The notes beneath the pieces were generated by a model, which saw nothing but the letters and a program-made list of their open reading frames with translations, was not told the DNA's origin and ran no database searches. This document shows positions 35,752 to 45,214 of a stretch of 64,000 nt of DNA, piece after piece. Origin of the DNA: Pseudoalteromonas prydzensis (GTDB taxonomy: Bacteria > Pseudomonadota > Gammaproteobacteria > Enterobacterales > Alteromonadaceae); contig NZ_BDDT01000013.1 of the NCBI RefSeq assembly GCF_001661495.1, positions 62,001 through 126,000 of the forward strand. The letters are read 5' to 3'. Made by a program: the position numbers and the translations under genes. The number at the start of each line of letters is the position of its first letter. Within the stretch, counting starts at the first letter, position 1.

Positions 35752-37275
35752 GTGAACGACTTTTTATTTTCAGAAGATGCCATTGAAGAGTCTGACGCTC
35801 AAGCACCACACGCATTCTGGGATATCCTCGTTGTTGATGATGAAGATGATATTCATCAAGTCACTAAACTCGTGTTATCTGGCTTTACCTTTGAAGGTAA
35901 AACGTTACGTTTTCATCATGCTTACTCTGCTCAAGCAGCAAAAGAGTTATTACGCCAAAACCTAGATTTTTCAGTGGGTTTAATAGATGTTGTTATGGAA
36001 ACCAGCCACGCGGGTTTAGAACTGATAAAGTTTATTCGCGATGATATTAATAACCACGATATCCGCCTTATACTGCGAACAGGTCAACCCGGAGAGGCTC
36101 CTGAAGAATCTGTGATCCGCGAATATGATATTAACGATTACAAAAATAAGACTGAACTGACCGCAATAAAAATGAAAACCTTATTGTACTCAGCACTGCG
36201 TGCACATCGCGATATTCAAATCATTGAGCGCCACAAAAAAGGCCTAGAAAAAATAATCAACGCTTCAAGCTCATTTTTAAAATGTGATAGCGTGCATGAA
36301 TTTGCATCTACAATTTTATCTCATGTAACCAATGTTATGGGCTTAGATGACACTGAAATTTATTGTGCTGCGGCGGTTAATCAACAAACCTCACCAGCCA
36401 CTGATTTTAAGTTGCTGGCAGCGTCAGGCGTGGAACCTGAGTCAAATACCAACATACTTCCTGATGATGTTAGGCAACTATTTGTTGAAGCTCATAATCG
36501 AAAATCATCACAAAAAACGACTCGTGATTATATTGGTTACTTTCCCACTCAAGCAGGTCTTGAAACCATGCTTTATGTCCGTAAAGGTTCATTTTTAGAA
36601 GCAACGGACTACCAACTTTTAGAGTTTTTTGCCAATAATATTGCCCTCGCTTACGATAACCTTAAGTTACGTGAAATGATGAAAGAATCGCAAAAAGAGT
36701 TGTCGTATATTCTCGGCGAAGCCGTTGAAAAACGTTCAAAAGAAACGGGTTCTCATGTTAAAAGAGTAGCCCATTATAGTGAACTGCTGGGCAAGCTATA
36801 TGGTTTAAATAGCTTTGAATGTGAAGTTATCAAACTTGCCTCACCATTGCATGACATTGGCAAAATAAGTATTCCTGATCACATTCTCAATAAACCTGGC
36901 AAACTCGATGAACACGAGTGGGCGATTATGCAAACCCATGCCGAAATTGGTTACGACATTTTGAAAAATTCAAATAACGAAATCTTAAAATGTGGTTCGA
37001 TGATTGCCTATCTACATCATGAAAAGTGGGATGGCACTGGCTACCCTAATCAACTTGCTGGCGAAGACATTCATATTGTTGGACGCATTACAGCACTTGC
37101 AGATGTATTTGATGCATTGGGGAGCGATCGTTGCTACAAAAAAGCATGGCCTCTTGAAGATGTACTGGATTTGATCAAAAGCCAAAGTGGCAAACAGTTT
37201 GAACCTAAACTCGTGGATATATTTATTAACAATTTAGTCCTTTTTTTGGAGATAAAAGAGCGTTATCCTAACTGA
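35752..37275 (+). CDS. Response regulator with DUF3369 and HD-GYP domains
   Basis: 507 aa, GTG start. Receiver domain about 24-150: acidic pocket 'VVDDEDD' and phospho-acceptor Asp in 'VGLIDVVMET'. Middle DUF3369 (about 165-310, GAF-like). C-terminal HD-GYP phosphodiesterase (about 325-500) with 'ETGSHVKRVAHYS', 'LHDIGKISIPDHIL', 'THAEIGYDIL' and 'HHEKWDGTGYP', all metal-binding residues present. It should degrade c-di-GMP (to pGpG or GMP) when phosphorylated by an unknown histidine kinase; none is encoded nearby. It probably feeds motility or biofilm control along with the two EAL proteins of this window. Confidence 0.93.
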   Translation: MNDFLFSEDAIEESDAQAPHAFWDILVVDDEDDIHQVTKLVLSGFTFEGKTLRFHHAYSAQAAKELLRQNLDFSVGLIDVVMETSHAGLELIKFIRDDINNHDIRLILRTGQPGEAPEESVIREYDINDYKNKTELTAIKMKTLLYSALRAHRDIQIIERHKKGLEKIINASSSFLKCDSVHEFASTILSHVTNVMGLDDTEIYCAAAVNQQTSPATDFKLLAASGVEPESNTNILPDDVRQLFVEAHNRKSSQKTTRDYIGYFPTQAGLETMLYVRKGSFLEATDYQLLEFFANNIALAYDNLKLREMMKESQKELSYILGEAVEKRSKETGSHVKRVAHYSELLGKLYGLNSFECEVIKLASPLHDIGKISIPDHILNKPGKLDEHEWAIMQTHAEIGYDILKNSNNEILKCGSMIAYLHHEKWDGTGYPNQLAGEDIHIVGRITALADVFDALGSDRCYKKAWPLEDVLDLIKSQSGKQFEPKLVDIFINNLVLFLEIKERYPN

Positions 37276-37394
37276 TAGTTGTAACATTTGTGTAAAATGC
37301 ACTTTTCAAATTAGGTACAATGAATTACTATCTATTAAGTTAAAATCAATTATGTTCGCCACAGTGCGGCTTACTTATACAAAGGACTATAAAA

Positions 37395-38282
37395 GTGAGA
37401 TTTGAACAATTAGAGCAGTTTGTAGCATTGGGTCAGCTACGCCATTTCCGCCAAGCGGCCGAAACAACCAAAATCAGCACCTCAGCATTAACTCGCAGCA
37501 TTCAAACCTTAGAAGACGAAGTTGGTTATGAACTTGTCAAACGTTCAACTCGTTCTGTAAAACTAACAACGGAAGGCGAGCTTTTTTTAGAATATGCCCA
37601 AGACACGCTCACCAAGCTAGAAGACACTAAAAAACGTTTATTCCAATCGCTTAATGGCTGTTCAAGTGAAAAGCTTGTGATTGGTTACACCAATCATGCC
37701 AGTGCAATTGTGCCTATTTCATGTGGCCAATTTTTAGCACAATACCCTCATGTAAAAATTGAAATGCAATTACAAGAGCAAAGCGAGCTAATGCGTAAAC
37801 TGCAGTTAGGTGAAATTGATATTAGCGTGTGTTCACAAGCCGTAAATAGCTTTGGCAATGACATACACTTACCTGATCAATTGATTTTATTTGTTGCAAA
37901 AAACCACCCTCTTGCTAATAAACATGATCTCTGTAAACAAGATTTAGCTGACTACCCTATGTATAGTTGTTTTTCACAGTCAAAACAAATTCAAACTATG
38001 CTTAATGAAGCTGTCGATAGCTTAAACAAGAGCAGCAGTATTAAAGTAGGCAGTATTGAGCAAGTAATGGAAGGGTTATGCAAATCAAACCATGTTGCTA
38101 TTAGCAGTATTGAACATGCCAGCTCAGTTGCCGAAAATAGCAATTTACTCCAGTTAAAGACCAATAAAAGCTTAGCCCACGAGCAATTGATCGTTCAAAC
38201 CAGCCAACACGTTGCTGCTGGTGAGCCAATAAATCAGTTACTGTCACTAATAGAAAAGACAGCGCTATCAATAAACTCTTAA
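37395..38282 (+). CDS. LysR-family transcriptional regulator
   Basis: 295 aa, GTG start with AAAGGA (37381-37386). The N-terminal winged helix-turn-helix (1-60) has the LysR pattern 'LEQFVALGQLRHFRQAAETTKISTSALTRSIQTLE'. The substrate-binding domain (90-290) has two weak alpha/beta lobes. The effector is unknown. It is transcribed in the same direction as, and 118 nt before, a 2OG-Fe(II) dioxygenase gene, with a hairpin between them, rather than divergently as is usual for LysR and its target. Regulation of that neighbour is therefore possible but not shown. Confidence 0.92.
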   Translation: MRFEQLEQFVALGQLRHFRQAAETTKISTSALTRSIQTLEDEVGYELVKRSTRSVKLTTEGELFLEYAQDTLTKLEDTKKRLFQSLNGCSSEKLVIGYTNHASAIVPISCGQFLAQYPHVKIEMQLQEQSELMRKLQLGEIDISVCSQAVNSFGNDIHLPDQLILFVAKNHPLANKHDLCKQDLADYPMYSCFSQSKQIQTMLNEAVDSLNKSSSIKVGSIEQVMEGLCKSNHVAISSIEHASSVAENSNLLQLKTNKSLAHEQLIVQTSQHVAAGEPINQLLSLIEKTALSINS

Positions 38283-38295
38283 ATACGCTTTAGGT

Positions 38296-38328
38296 AAACC
38301 AAGCTGAAAGCACTTTTTAGCTTGGTTT
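38296..38328 (+). terminator. Hairpin after LysR gene
   Basis: AAACCAAGCT (38296-38305) and AGCTTGGTTT (38319-38328), 10-bp perfect stem with a 13-nt loop, 14 nt after the LysR stop codon. The terminal T-run is short (TTT), so termination may be partial. Confidence 0.65.
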
Positions 38329-38400
38329 GAAAATCTACAGTAGTACCTTCTGTTGTTTTTAAGCTAAACTACGCCCCTTCACTGCTATATAGTACAATTA

Positions 38401-39021
38401 ATGAGCCTCAACCTGATCCCTGGACGTTATTTAACTGACATAGAAACGCGTGGCTACGCCGTGATCGAAAATATGTTTGATACAACACTGACTAATGCAT
38501 TGATGCAAGATTGTTATCGTATTAACCCCAACTTTAAATTAGCAGGCATTGGCCGTCAGCAAGACTTACAAATAGATAAAAGCATTCGTACTGATAAAAC
38601 ATTTTGGTTTGATGGCACCAGCCAAGCCCAAATTGATTACCAAGCAGCGCTGGAAGACATTAGAATAAATTTGAATAGATATTTCTTTTTGGGTTTATTT
38701 GACTATGAATGTCACTACGCCAAATATCAACTGGGTGACTTTTACAAAAAGCACTATGACGCATTTAAAGGGCGCTCTAACCGTGTGTTTACGACGGTAT
38801 TTTATTTAAATACTGTGCAATCAGGTGGTGAGCTTGTGATTTATAAGCCAAAAAGTAAAGACATTGAAATCACTATTCGACCAACAGCCGGTACGTTGGT
38901 GATGTTTGAGAGCGAGCGCTTTATGCATGAAGTATTACCTACAGTCGATAATCGTTATTCTGTCGCAGGCTGGTTTAGGAAAAACACTTCAATTAGTGGT
39001 GTTATTGATCCACCTCGCTAA
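38401..39021 (+). CDS. 2-oxoglutarate/Fe(II)-dependent dioxygenase
   Basis: 206 aa, prolyl-4-hydroxylase-like fold. Iron ligands H-x-D in 'KKHYDAF' (about residues 122-124) and the distal His in 'FMHEVLP' (about 181), with Arg in 'NRYSVAGWFRK' to bind 2-oxoglutarate. It hydroxylates an unknown protein or small-molecule substrate in the cytoplasm. No strong Shine-Dalgarno precedes ATG 38401. It follows a LysR gene and converges with ubiA with a 2-nt gap. Confidence 0.88.
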   Translation: MSLNLIPGRYLTDIETRGYAVIENMFDTTLTNALMQDCYRINPNFKLAGIGRQQDLQIDKSIRTDKTFWFDGTSQAQIDYQAALEDIRINLNRYFFLGLFDYECHYAKYQLGDFYKKHYDAFKGRSNRVFTTVFYLNTVQSGGELVIYKPKSKDIEITIRPTAGTLVMFESERFMHEVLPTVDNRYSVAGWFRKNTSISGVIDPPR

Positions 39022-39023
39022 AT

Positions 39024-39902
39024 TTATAAGTTAAATGGCAAGGATGCCACTAAACCAATAAATATCACCATACCGACATAATGATTGTTTAAAAAAGCCT
39101 TGAAACAGTGTTCTCTATTGCGATTATGGATCAGCAATTGTTGATAAACTAAAAACCCACTCGCTGCGCATAGACCTAACCAATACGGCAGTGCTAGTTG
39201 GCTCATGTATCCAATTACAGCTAATAGACCGACAAAGATACCATTTAACACAAAAATAATGATGCGATCGGCGTTGCCAAACAATATTGCCGTTGATTTT
39301 ACCCCAATCTTCAAGTCATCGTCTCTATCGACCATGGCGTACATAGTATCGTAAGCAACAGTCCAGGCAATATTTGCCGTAAACAGCAGCCAAGCAAGTA
39401 AAGGTGTAGTGCCTGTCACCGCCATAAATGCCATGGGAATAGCCCAGCCAAATGCAGCTCCCAATACGACTTGCGGTAACTGAGTGTAACGCTTCATAAA
39501 TGGGTAGCTAAACGCCAGTAATAGCGCACCAAATGAAAGTAAAATGGTTTGCCAGCCTAAAAATAACACCAATATAAATGCAATAAGGATCAGTAACAAA
39601 AATAAGCTCAGGGCTTCACCACTGCTGACCAATCCTGCAGCGAGAGGTCTTTGTGCGGTACGCTTTACCGCGCCATCAATTTTACGGTCAGCAAAGTCAT
39701 TGATTACACACCCTGCACTGCGCATTACAAATACACCCAAACTAAACACCACGAAGTGCAGCAAACTTGGCATGCCATCACTTGCCAGCCACAGAGCCCA
39801 ATAAGTCGGCCACAATAACAGTAAGGTACCAATGGGCTTATCTGTGCGCATTAATTGCTTATAATAAGGTAAATGGGCGGTATGTAAGGCGGCTAATTTC
39901 AT
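39024..39902 (-). CDS. ubiA: 4-hydroxybenzoate octaprenyltransferase
   Basis: 292 aa, integral membrane prenyltransferase with about nine helices. The two Asp-rich motifs are '[15 protein letters not shown]' (about 67-81) and '[16 protein letters not shown]' (about 190-205), which bind Mg-prenyl diphosphate. It prenylates 4-hydroxybenzoate, the product of UbiC, in ubiquinone synthesis. ATG 39902 overlaps the ubiC stop by 4 nt, so substrate-making and using enzymes are co-translated. Confidence 0.96.
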   Translation of the reverse strand: MKLAALHTAHLPYYKQLMRTDKPIGTLLLLWPTYWALWLASDGMPSLLHFVVFSLGVFVMRSAGCVINDFADRKIDGAVKRTAQRPLAAGLVSSGEALSLFLLLILIAFILVLFLGWQTILLSFGALLLAFSYPFMKRYTQLPQVVLGAAFGWAIPMAFMAVTGTTPLLAWLLFTANIAWTVAYDTMYAMVDRDDDLKIGVKSTAILFGNADRIIIFVLNGIFVGLLAVIGYMSQLALPYWLGLCAASGFLVYQQLLIHNRNREHCFKAFLNNHYVGMVIFIGLVASLPFNL

Positions 39903-40483
39903 AAGTATAGATAAGCTTCTGGTAAAAAAATCTCAGCGACTAAAAAACGACTTTGTGCTAATGAGAATACACTGCGACGTCCCCATAACGGCTTTATTAC
40001 CTCTGAATATTGGCTGACAAGCTGCTGCACAGGATGCTGGCAATCAAACTGCGCAACTTCTATTTCGGTACGTTTAAGTTCTGGATGTTGAAAAATCACA
40101 TCACCTAACGGCTTGTCTCCCAGCGCCAATAATTGTTGCTGCTGCATATCTTCTGTTACTGGTAGCCAACTTTGTGCATAAACCATAGGTTTTGCGTCAC
40201 AAAGCAATAAAACTTCACGATTAATACCTAAAGGTTGAGAGCATGCTAATAGTTGTTGTTGCGCAGGGGTTAGTGAAAAGGTTTTTTCATTCAATACTTG
40301 AACGGAAAATTCGCTGCAATGTTGCTTTAATTTAGCCGTCAATGAGTTAGGTTCAAGTAACCAGTCTTGCTCATTGCCCGACAAAGAATTGATTGATGTG
40401 CCTAGCTGCCAATTTGCAGCTACAGAAACAGGAAAAGTGATCACGATAACTCTATTTAATAACAACCTTGTAAATGATACCAC
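39899..40483 (-). CDS. ubiC: Chorismate lyase
   Basis: Up to 194 aa; the start is uncertain, since GTG 40483 is the longest frame but GTG 40444 is also possible. UbiC converts chorismate to 4-hydroxybenzoate and pyruvate, the first committed step to ubiquinone. Recognisable are '[10 protein letters not shown]' (Arg), 'YAQSWLPV', '[22 protein letters not shown]', 'LWGRRSVF' (Arg) and '[14 protein letters not shown]' (catalytic Glu). Sequence identity to E. coli UbiC is low, as usual for this family. It is first in the ubiC-ubiA operon. Confidence 0.9.
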   Translation of the reverse strand: MVSFTRLLLNRVIVITFPVSVAANWQLGTSINSLSGNEQDWLLEPNSLTAKLKQHCSEFSVQVLNEKTFSLTPAQQQLLACSQPLGINREVLLLCDAKPMVYAQSWLPVTEDMQQQQLLALGDKPLGDVIFQHPELKRTEIEVAQFDCQHPVQQLVSQYSEVIKPLWGRRSVFSLAQSRFLVAEIFLPEAYLYL

Positions 40484-40598
40484 TGCCCGCGCTTAGGAAA
40501 AAGTGATGATTAATGAATATAATAGCTTCACCAGCCTGTATCTTAGCTATTATTACGTATAGACTAATAACTATTAATTGCAGGGCTTATTACTGAAT

Positions 40599-41006
40599 AT
40601 GAAAAAAACGCTATACGCAGGTATATTAATTAGCACGTTGTTTATTAGCTTATTTAGCAGCTTTATAAGCCGTGCAGAATCGACTGTCGGCTACTTTGGT
40701 TTTGAACCCGATATTATTACTAACTATATTGGCCAAAATAATAAAAAGTTAGGATATGTGCGTATTACTGTAGATCTAATGCTCAGCGATATGTCAACGA
40801 TTGCTATTGTTGAACATCACACCCCGTTACTTAGAGATGCCTTAGTAGAAATTCTATCCAAAGAGTCTGAAGAAAAAATTAAATCACTGACTGGCCGTGA
40901 AGAGATCAGAAAGCGCTGCGCGGAAAAACTCAAAACCCTGCTAAAACAAGAAACAGGGCAAGAGATCATCCGCGAAGTATTATTTACTAAATACCTTTAT
41001 CATTGA
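40599..41006 (+). CDS. FliL-like secreted/anchored protein outside a flagellar locus
   Basis: 135 aa from ATG 40599 (an in-frame TTG at 40578 is less likely). Residues 1-27 are a signal peptide or membrane anchor (LYAGILISTLFISLFSSF). The rest matches the FliL periplasmic (stomatin-like) domain: 'YFGFEPDIITNY', 'LGYVRITVDLMLSD', 'HHTPLLRDALVEILS' and 'EIIREVLFTKY'. FliL tunes stator load at the flagellar motor; this copy is remote from any flagellar gene, so it may be a paralogue with a different partner. It ends 7 nt inside the convergent glpG gene. Confidence 0.8.
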   Translation: MKKTLYAGILISTLFISLFSSFISRAESTVGYFGFEPDIITNYIGQNNKKLGYVRITVDLMLSDMSTIAIVEHHTPLLRDALVEILSKESEEKIKSLTGREEIRKRCAEKLKTLLKQETGQEIIREVLFTKYLYH

Positions 41007-41830
41007 GGTTTAACGGTATTTTTAGTAAATAACTGAGCGGTAAACGCATAAGCCATACCGCTTAATAAGCCACCTAAGTGTGCCCAGTTAGCCATACTTA
41101 CAAACAGCATATCGGCAAAGCCAAGTACTAACCAAATTAACATAAAACCGATAATACCATTGGTTACTAAAGCCGGTTGTTGTGGGTTCAATACCCGATG
41201 GATCCAGCAAAAGCCAAGTAAACCATATACAACACCACTTAAGCCGCCAAAGTTAGGGCCAACCATAATAAACTCAGCCCAATTACTAAATAGCGCGGCC
41301 ACTAAAAATAGCCCTATTAAAGTACTTTTACCACTGAGTTTTTCAATACCATCGCCGAGCATGATCCACCACATAATATTAAACACTAAATGCACCGCAC
41401 TAAAATGGACAATTGCTGGTGTCAGCCAAGTTAATGGTTGATCGGGTTTAAACTGTAATACGCTATAAATTGACTCAAAGCCACCGAGTAAGAAGGCAAT
41501 GTAAATACCCACACATAATAAAGTGACCGTTTGATTTAACCAGCTGAGTGCTTTAAAGCGTGCTTTTAAATTCAATCCTTGGCCTTGGTAAGTCAATGGC
41601 GATTCAGTACTGCCAACTTGCCATGATGCCTCTTGGTAGCGTGCATGGTTTGGGTTTTCAACAAATGCTTGCCATAATGATTGCGCTTGATGAAAGTGCT
41701 CAGGGGCAACACAAATAATTACCGTGGTGCCATCTGCTGAGCGTAACTCACCTTGTATCCCTTGGCTTTTTATATAATCAATAAAACCTTGCGCAGCACG
41801 GGGGTTATTTATACTACCAAGCTCTATCAT
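41000..41830 (-). CDS. glpG: Rhomboid intramembrane serine protease
   Basis: 276 aa. The N-terminal cytoplasmic domain (1-75) is like E. coli GlpG, then six transmembrane helices. The catalytic dyad is Ser198 (GGLSGV) and His251 (ANWAHLGG), with H147 and N151 of 'HLVFN' forming the oxyanion site; numbering is three lower than in E. coli. It cleaves membrane helices of substrate proteins. ATG 41830 overlaps the glpE stop by 4 nt, so glpE-glpG is one unit, as in enterics but without glpR and glpD here. Confidence 0.95.
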   Translation of the reverse strand: MIELGSINNPRAAQGFIDYIKSQGIQGELRSADGTTVIICVAPEHFHQAQSLWQAFVENPNHARYQEASWQVGSTESPLTYQGQGLNLKARFKALSWLNQTVTLLCVGIYIAFLLGGFESIYSVLQFKPDQPLTWLTPAIVHFSAVHLVFNIMWWIMLGDGIEKLSGKSTLIGLFLVAALFSNWAEFIMVGPNFGGLSGVVYGLLGFCWIHRVLNPQQPALVTNGIIGFMLIWLVLGFADMLFVSMANWAHLGGLLSGMAYAFTAQLFTKNTVKPQ

Positions 41831-42144
41831 CGCTCAACCTGCTCTGGTAGTTGTGCTTCCCACTGGGTAAAGCCGCCATCCATACTGTACACATCTTCAA
41901 AGCCTTGCTCCGATAGGTAATTAGCCGCACCTTGTGAACTCATTCCGTGATAACACACTATAATAATTGGCTGATCGAATTCTTTGTTCATCATAAATTC
42001 GCCAATATTAGCATTTGATAAATGCTCTGAACCCGGAATATGCCCTGCCTGATAAGAATTAGGATCACGAATATCAGCAATCACAACATCATCTTTGTTA
42101 AGTAGCGCTTGAGTTTCGGTAATTGAAATATGCTTAAATGCCAT
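41827..42144 (-). CDS. glpE: Thiosulfate sulfurtransferase GlpE
   Basis: 105 aa single-domain rhodanese. The active-site loop is 'CYHGMSSQG' with Cys64, as in E. coli GlpE. 'DIRDPNSYQAGHIPGSEHLSN' is the CH2A motif and 'SMDGGFTQWE' the C-terminal CH2B. It transfers sulfur from thiosulfate to cyanide or thioredoxin in the cytoplasm. First gene of the glpE-glpG pair. It is separated from tdh upstream by a Rho-independent terminator. Confidence 0.95.
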   Translation of the reverse strand: MAFKHISITETQALLNKDDVVIADIRDPNSYQAGHIPGSEHLSNANIGEFMMNKEFDQPIIIVCYHGMSSQGAANYLSEQGFEDVYSMDGGFTQWEAQLPEQVER

Positions 42145-42163
42145 AGTACTCTCTTATAATTAC

Positions 42164-42188
42164 AAAAAAGGCGACAAATGCCGCCTTT
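42164..42188 (-). terminator. Terminator downstream of tdh
   Basis: Stem AAAGGCG (42167-42173) with CGCCTTT (42182-42188), 8-nt loop; on the minus strand the stem is followed by six T. It stops the kbl-tdh transcript before glpE. Confidence 0.85.
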
Positions 42189-42210
42189 AATTTTCTTAAC
42201 AAGTGGATAA

Positions 42211-43236
42211 TTAATCCCAGTTAAGAATTACTTTACCCGATTGGCCTGAAATCATCATATCAAAGCCAGCTTGGAAGTCATCTATTGAATATTGATGAGT
42301 GATGATTGGGTTTAGATCAAGCCCTGACTGAATAAGACTGGCCATTTTGTACCAAGTCTCAAACATTTCACGGCCATAAATCCCTTTGATCACCAAGCCT
42401 TTAAAAATCACTTGATTCCAATCAACCGCCATATCAGACGGTGGAATACCGAGCATGGCAATTTTACCACCGTGATTCATGTTATTTAACATACCATTAA
42501 ATGCAACTGGCACGCCTGACATTTCAAGCCCTATATCAAAGCCTTCGGTCATACCCAGCTCTTTAATCACATCTTCAAGTTTCTCATTAGCCACGTTAAC
42601 TGCGCGAGTCGCGCCCATTTTACGGGCTAAATCTAGGCGGTATTCATTAACGTCAGTAATTACTACATGACGTGCGCCAACATGTTTTGCAACTGCGGCG
42701 GCCATGATACCAATTGGCCCTGCACCTGTGATCAACACATCTTCGCCCACCAAATCAAACGACAGCGCAGTGTGTACTGCATTACCAAATGGGTCAAAAA
42801 TTGATGCTAATTCATCGCTGATGTTGTCAGGAATTTTAAATGCATTAAATGCTGGGATCACTAAATACTCAGCAAATGCCCCTTCGCGGTTAACGCCTAC
42901 ACCGGTTGTATTGCGGCATAGGTGGACTCGCCCAGCGCGACAGTTACGGCAATGACCACAGGTAATATGACCTTCGCCTGAAACTCTATCACCAACGCTA
43001 AAACCACGCACCTCTTGGCCCATATCAACCACTTCACCTACATATTCGTGGCCTACAACCATAGGAGTAGGAATAGTGTTTTGCGCCCATTCATCCCACT
43101 TGTAAATATGTACGTCAGTACCACAAATAGCCGTTTTACGAATTTTGATTAATAAATCGTTATGACCTACTTCAGGTTTTGGCGCATCAGTCATCCAAAT
43201 GCCTGGTTCTGCTTTTAATTTAGATAATGCTTTCAT
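42211..43236 (-). CDS. tdh: L-threonine 3-dehydrogenase
   Basis: 341 aa zinc-dependent medium-chain dehydrogenase. Catalytic zinc Cys38 ([15 protein letters not shown]), 'GHEYVGEV', the structural zinc site '[15 protein letters not shown]' (about 93-107) and the NAD-binding '[14 protein letters not shown]' are present. It oxidises threonine to 2-amino-3-ketobutyrate, which Kbl splits. It follows kbl on the same strand; a hairpin in the 54-nt gap may reduce tdh relative to kbl expression. Confidence 0.97.
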   Translation of the reverse strand: MKALSKLKAEPGIWMTDAPKPEVGHNDLLIKIRKTAICGTDVHIYKWDEWAQNTIPTPMVVGHEYVGEVVDMGQEVRGFSVGDRVSGEGHITCGHCRNCRAGRVHLCRNTTGVGVNREGAFAEYLVIPAFNAFKIPDNISDELASIFDPFGNAVHTALSFDLVGEDVLITGAGPIGIMAAAVAKHVGARHVVITDVNEYRLDLARKMGATRAVNVANEKLEDVIKELGMTEGFDIGLEMSGVPVAFNGMLNNMNHGGKIAMLGIPPSDMAVDWNQVIFKGLVIKGIYGREMFETWYKMASLIQSGLDLNPIITHQYSIDDFQAGFDMMISGQSGKVILNWD

Positions 43237-43251
43237 GAATCACACTCAATA

Positions 43252-43280
43252 AAAAAACCGCAGCCAAGGCGACGGTTTAA
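43252..43280 (-). terminator. Attenuator-like hairpin between kbl and tdh
   Basis: AAACCG (43255-43260) and CGGTTT (43273-43278) with inner CC/GG pairs. On the minus strand it is followed by a run of seven T, so it can terminate part of the kbl transcript before tdh. Confidence 0.65.
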
Positions 43281-43290
43281 AATAAATTAA

Positions 43291-44487
43291 TTAGATAATG
43301 CCCATTTCTTTGCCAATACGGGTAAAGGCGTCAATTGCTGTATCTAATTGCTCAATACTGTGCGCAGCAGAAATTTGTGTACGAATACGTGCTTGGCCTT
43401 TTGGTACAACAGGGAAAGAAAAACCAGTCACGTAAATACCTTCTGCTAATAACTTATCAGCCATTGCAGACGCAACTTTAGCATCACCTAACATCACAGG
43501 AATGATGGCGTGATCTTTACCGGCACAGGTAAAACCAGCCGCTTCCATTTGTTCACGGAAGTATTTTGCGTTTGACCATAACTTGGCACGTAGCTCACTG
43601 CCATTTTCCAGCATTTCCAGTACTTTGATTGATGCTGTAACAATTGAAGGCGCTAGTGAGTTTGAGAATAAATACGGACGAGAGCGCTGGCGTAACCATT
43701 CAACAATTTCTTTTTTACCCGATGTATAACCACCTGATGCACCGCCAAGGGCTTTACCTAAGGTACCGGTAATAATATCAACGCGATCTAATACGTTGCA
43801 GTACTCAGGTGTGCCTTTACCATTTTCGCCAACAAAACCAACGGCATGTGAGTCATCAACCATCACTAGGGCATTATATTTATCAGCCAAGTCACAGACG
43901 GCTTCTAAATTACAGATAACGCCATCCATTGAGAACACACCATCAGTGGCGATAAGTTTTGTTTTGGCACCCGCTTCATCAGCTGCAATCAACTGCTTTT
44001 CCAAATCCGCCATATCGTTATTCGCATAACGGAAACGTTTAGCTTTACATAAACGCACGCCATCGATGATAGATGCATGATTTAACGAATCAGAGATAAT
44101 CGCATCATCAGCGCCTAAGATAGTTTCAAATAACCCAGTGTTAGCATCAAAGCATGATGAATATAAAATAGTGTCTTCAGTTTCTAAAAAGGCACTAATT
44201 TTTTGCTCTAAGGTTTTATGAATATCTTGCGTACCACAGATAAAACGAACAGAAGCAACGCCAAAACCATGGTCATTTAAGCCGTTTTGTGCAGCTTGAA
44301 TAAGCTCGGGGCTATTTGCCAAACCTAAATAATTATTAGCACAAAAATTAATAACCTTGTCGCCAGAAGCTACTTGAATTTGAGCTTGCTGTTGTGAAGT
44401 GATCACTCGCTCATTTTTGTACAAACCTTCGGCTTTTACTTCATCAATTTGCTGCTGAAGCTGGCTAAAAAACGCAGATGCTCTCAT
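43291..44487 (-). CDS. kbl: Glycine C-acetyltransferase
   Basis: 398 aa from ATG 44487 (the longer frame to 44535 lacks support; E. coli Kbl is 398 aa). A PLP enzyme of the alpha-oxoamine synthase family: '[12 protein letters not shown]', '[15 protein letters not shown]', '[15 protein letters not shown]' and the Schiff-base lysine in '[15 protein letters not shown]'. It converts 2-amino-3-ketobutyrate and CoA to glycine and acetyl-CoA. With tdh it forms the threonine-to-glycine pathway. Confidence 0.97.
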   Translation of the reverse strand: MRASAFFSQLQQQIDEVKAEGLYKNERVITSQQQAQIQVASGDKVINFCANNYLGLANSPELIQAAQNGLNDHGFGVASVRFICGTQDIHKTLEQKISAFLETEDTILYSSCFDANTGLFETILGADDAIISDSLNHASIIDGVRLCKAKRFRYANNDMADLEKQLIAADEAGAKTKLIATDGVFSMDGVICNLEAVCDLADKYNALVMVDDSHAVGFVGENGKGTPEYCNVLDRVDIITGTLGKALGGASGGYTSGKKEIVEWLRQRSRPYLFSNSLAPSIVTASIKVLEMLENGSELRAKLWSNAKYFREQMEAAGFTCAGKDHAIIPVMLGDAKVASAMADKLLAEGIYVTGFSFPVVPKGQARIRTQISAAHSIEQLDTAIDAFTRIGKEMGII

Positions 44488-44659
44488 CTGAAATCTCCAA
44501 TTTATTGAACGGGGCGAGCGAACATGAATTAACACGGCTCATCTTTGCCGCTATTGTAAAAGTTTAGCCAAACAAATGCACTGTTTGTAGTTCATCGCAT
44601 AAATAAGCAACTGACAACTTATGCTGCCAGTTTACATTAAGCTCTATAAAAGAATTGAG

Positions 44660-45214
44660 TTATAGGAGTATTGAGGGTAAGTCTGCTAACGAATCACACA
44701 CATAATCTGCTGAGTCTATAGCGACTGCATCAAACTCCTGCCCTGATCGAACAAGTACGCGAGTGCCGATAGCCGCTTTGCTAGCTGCTTGCATATCGCT
44801 AAGTTTATCGCCAACCATAATACTGTGTGCAGCATCGATATGATGCTCAGTGATGCCTTGCAATAACATGCCAGGTGCAGGTTTACGGCAATCACAATCT
44901 TTTAAATATGCTGGTAAAGCTTTTTGCGGGTGATGCGGGCAAAAATAAACATCGGTGACAGTTACATCATGATCTGCAAATTGGGTAATAACCCACTTAG
45001 TTAAAGTGTGAAAATCAGCCTCTGAATAATAACCTCGACCAATACCTGACTGATTAGTCACTATGATCAGCTTAAAGCCTGCATCAACAAATGCCTTACA
45101 TGCTGCAAATACCCCTGGTACAAATTCAAACTTGGCCGGCTCATAAACATAACCGTGGTCAATATTAACCACACCATCACGGTCTAAAAACAGGGCCTTA
45201 TTAATATTGTTCAT
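44660..45214 (-). CDS. gmhB: D-glycero-beta-D-manno-heptose-1,7-bisphosphate 7-phosphatase
   Basis: 184 aa HAD-family phosphatase. 'FLDRDGVVN' gives the D11/D13 catalytic pair, 'IVTNQSGIGRGY' is motif II, the zinc loop is 'CPHHPQKALPAYLKDCDCRKP', and 'MVGDKLSDM' is motif IV. It removes the C7 phosphate between the two activities of HldE in ADP-heptose synthesis. It overlaps the upstream glycosyltransferase gene by 4 nt (ATGA). Confidence 0.95.
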   Translation of the reverse strand: MNNINKALFLDRDGVVNIDHGYVYEPAKFEFVPGVFAACKAFVDAGFKLIIVTNQSGIGRGYYSEADFHTLTKWVITQFADHDVTVTDVYFCPHHPQKALPAYLKDCDCRKPAPGMLLQGITEHHIDAAHSIMVGDKLSDMQAASKAAIGTRVLVRSGQEFDAVAIDSADYVCDSLADLPSILL

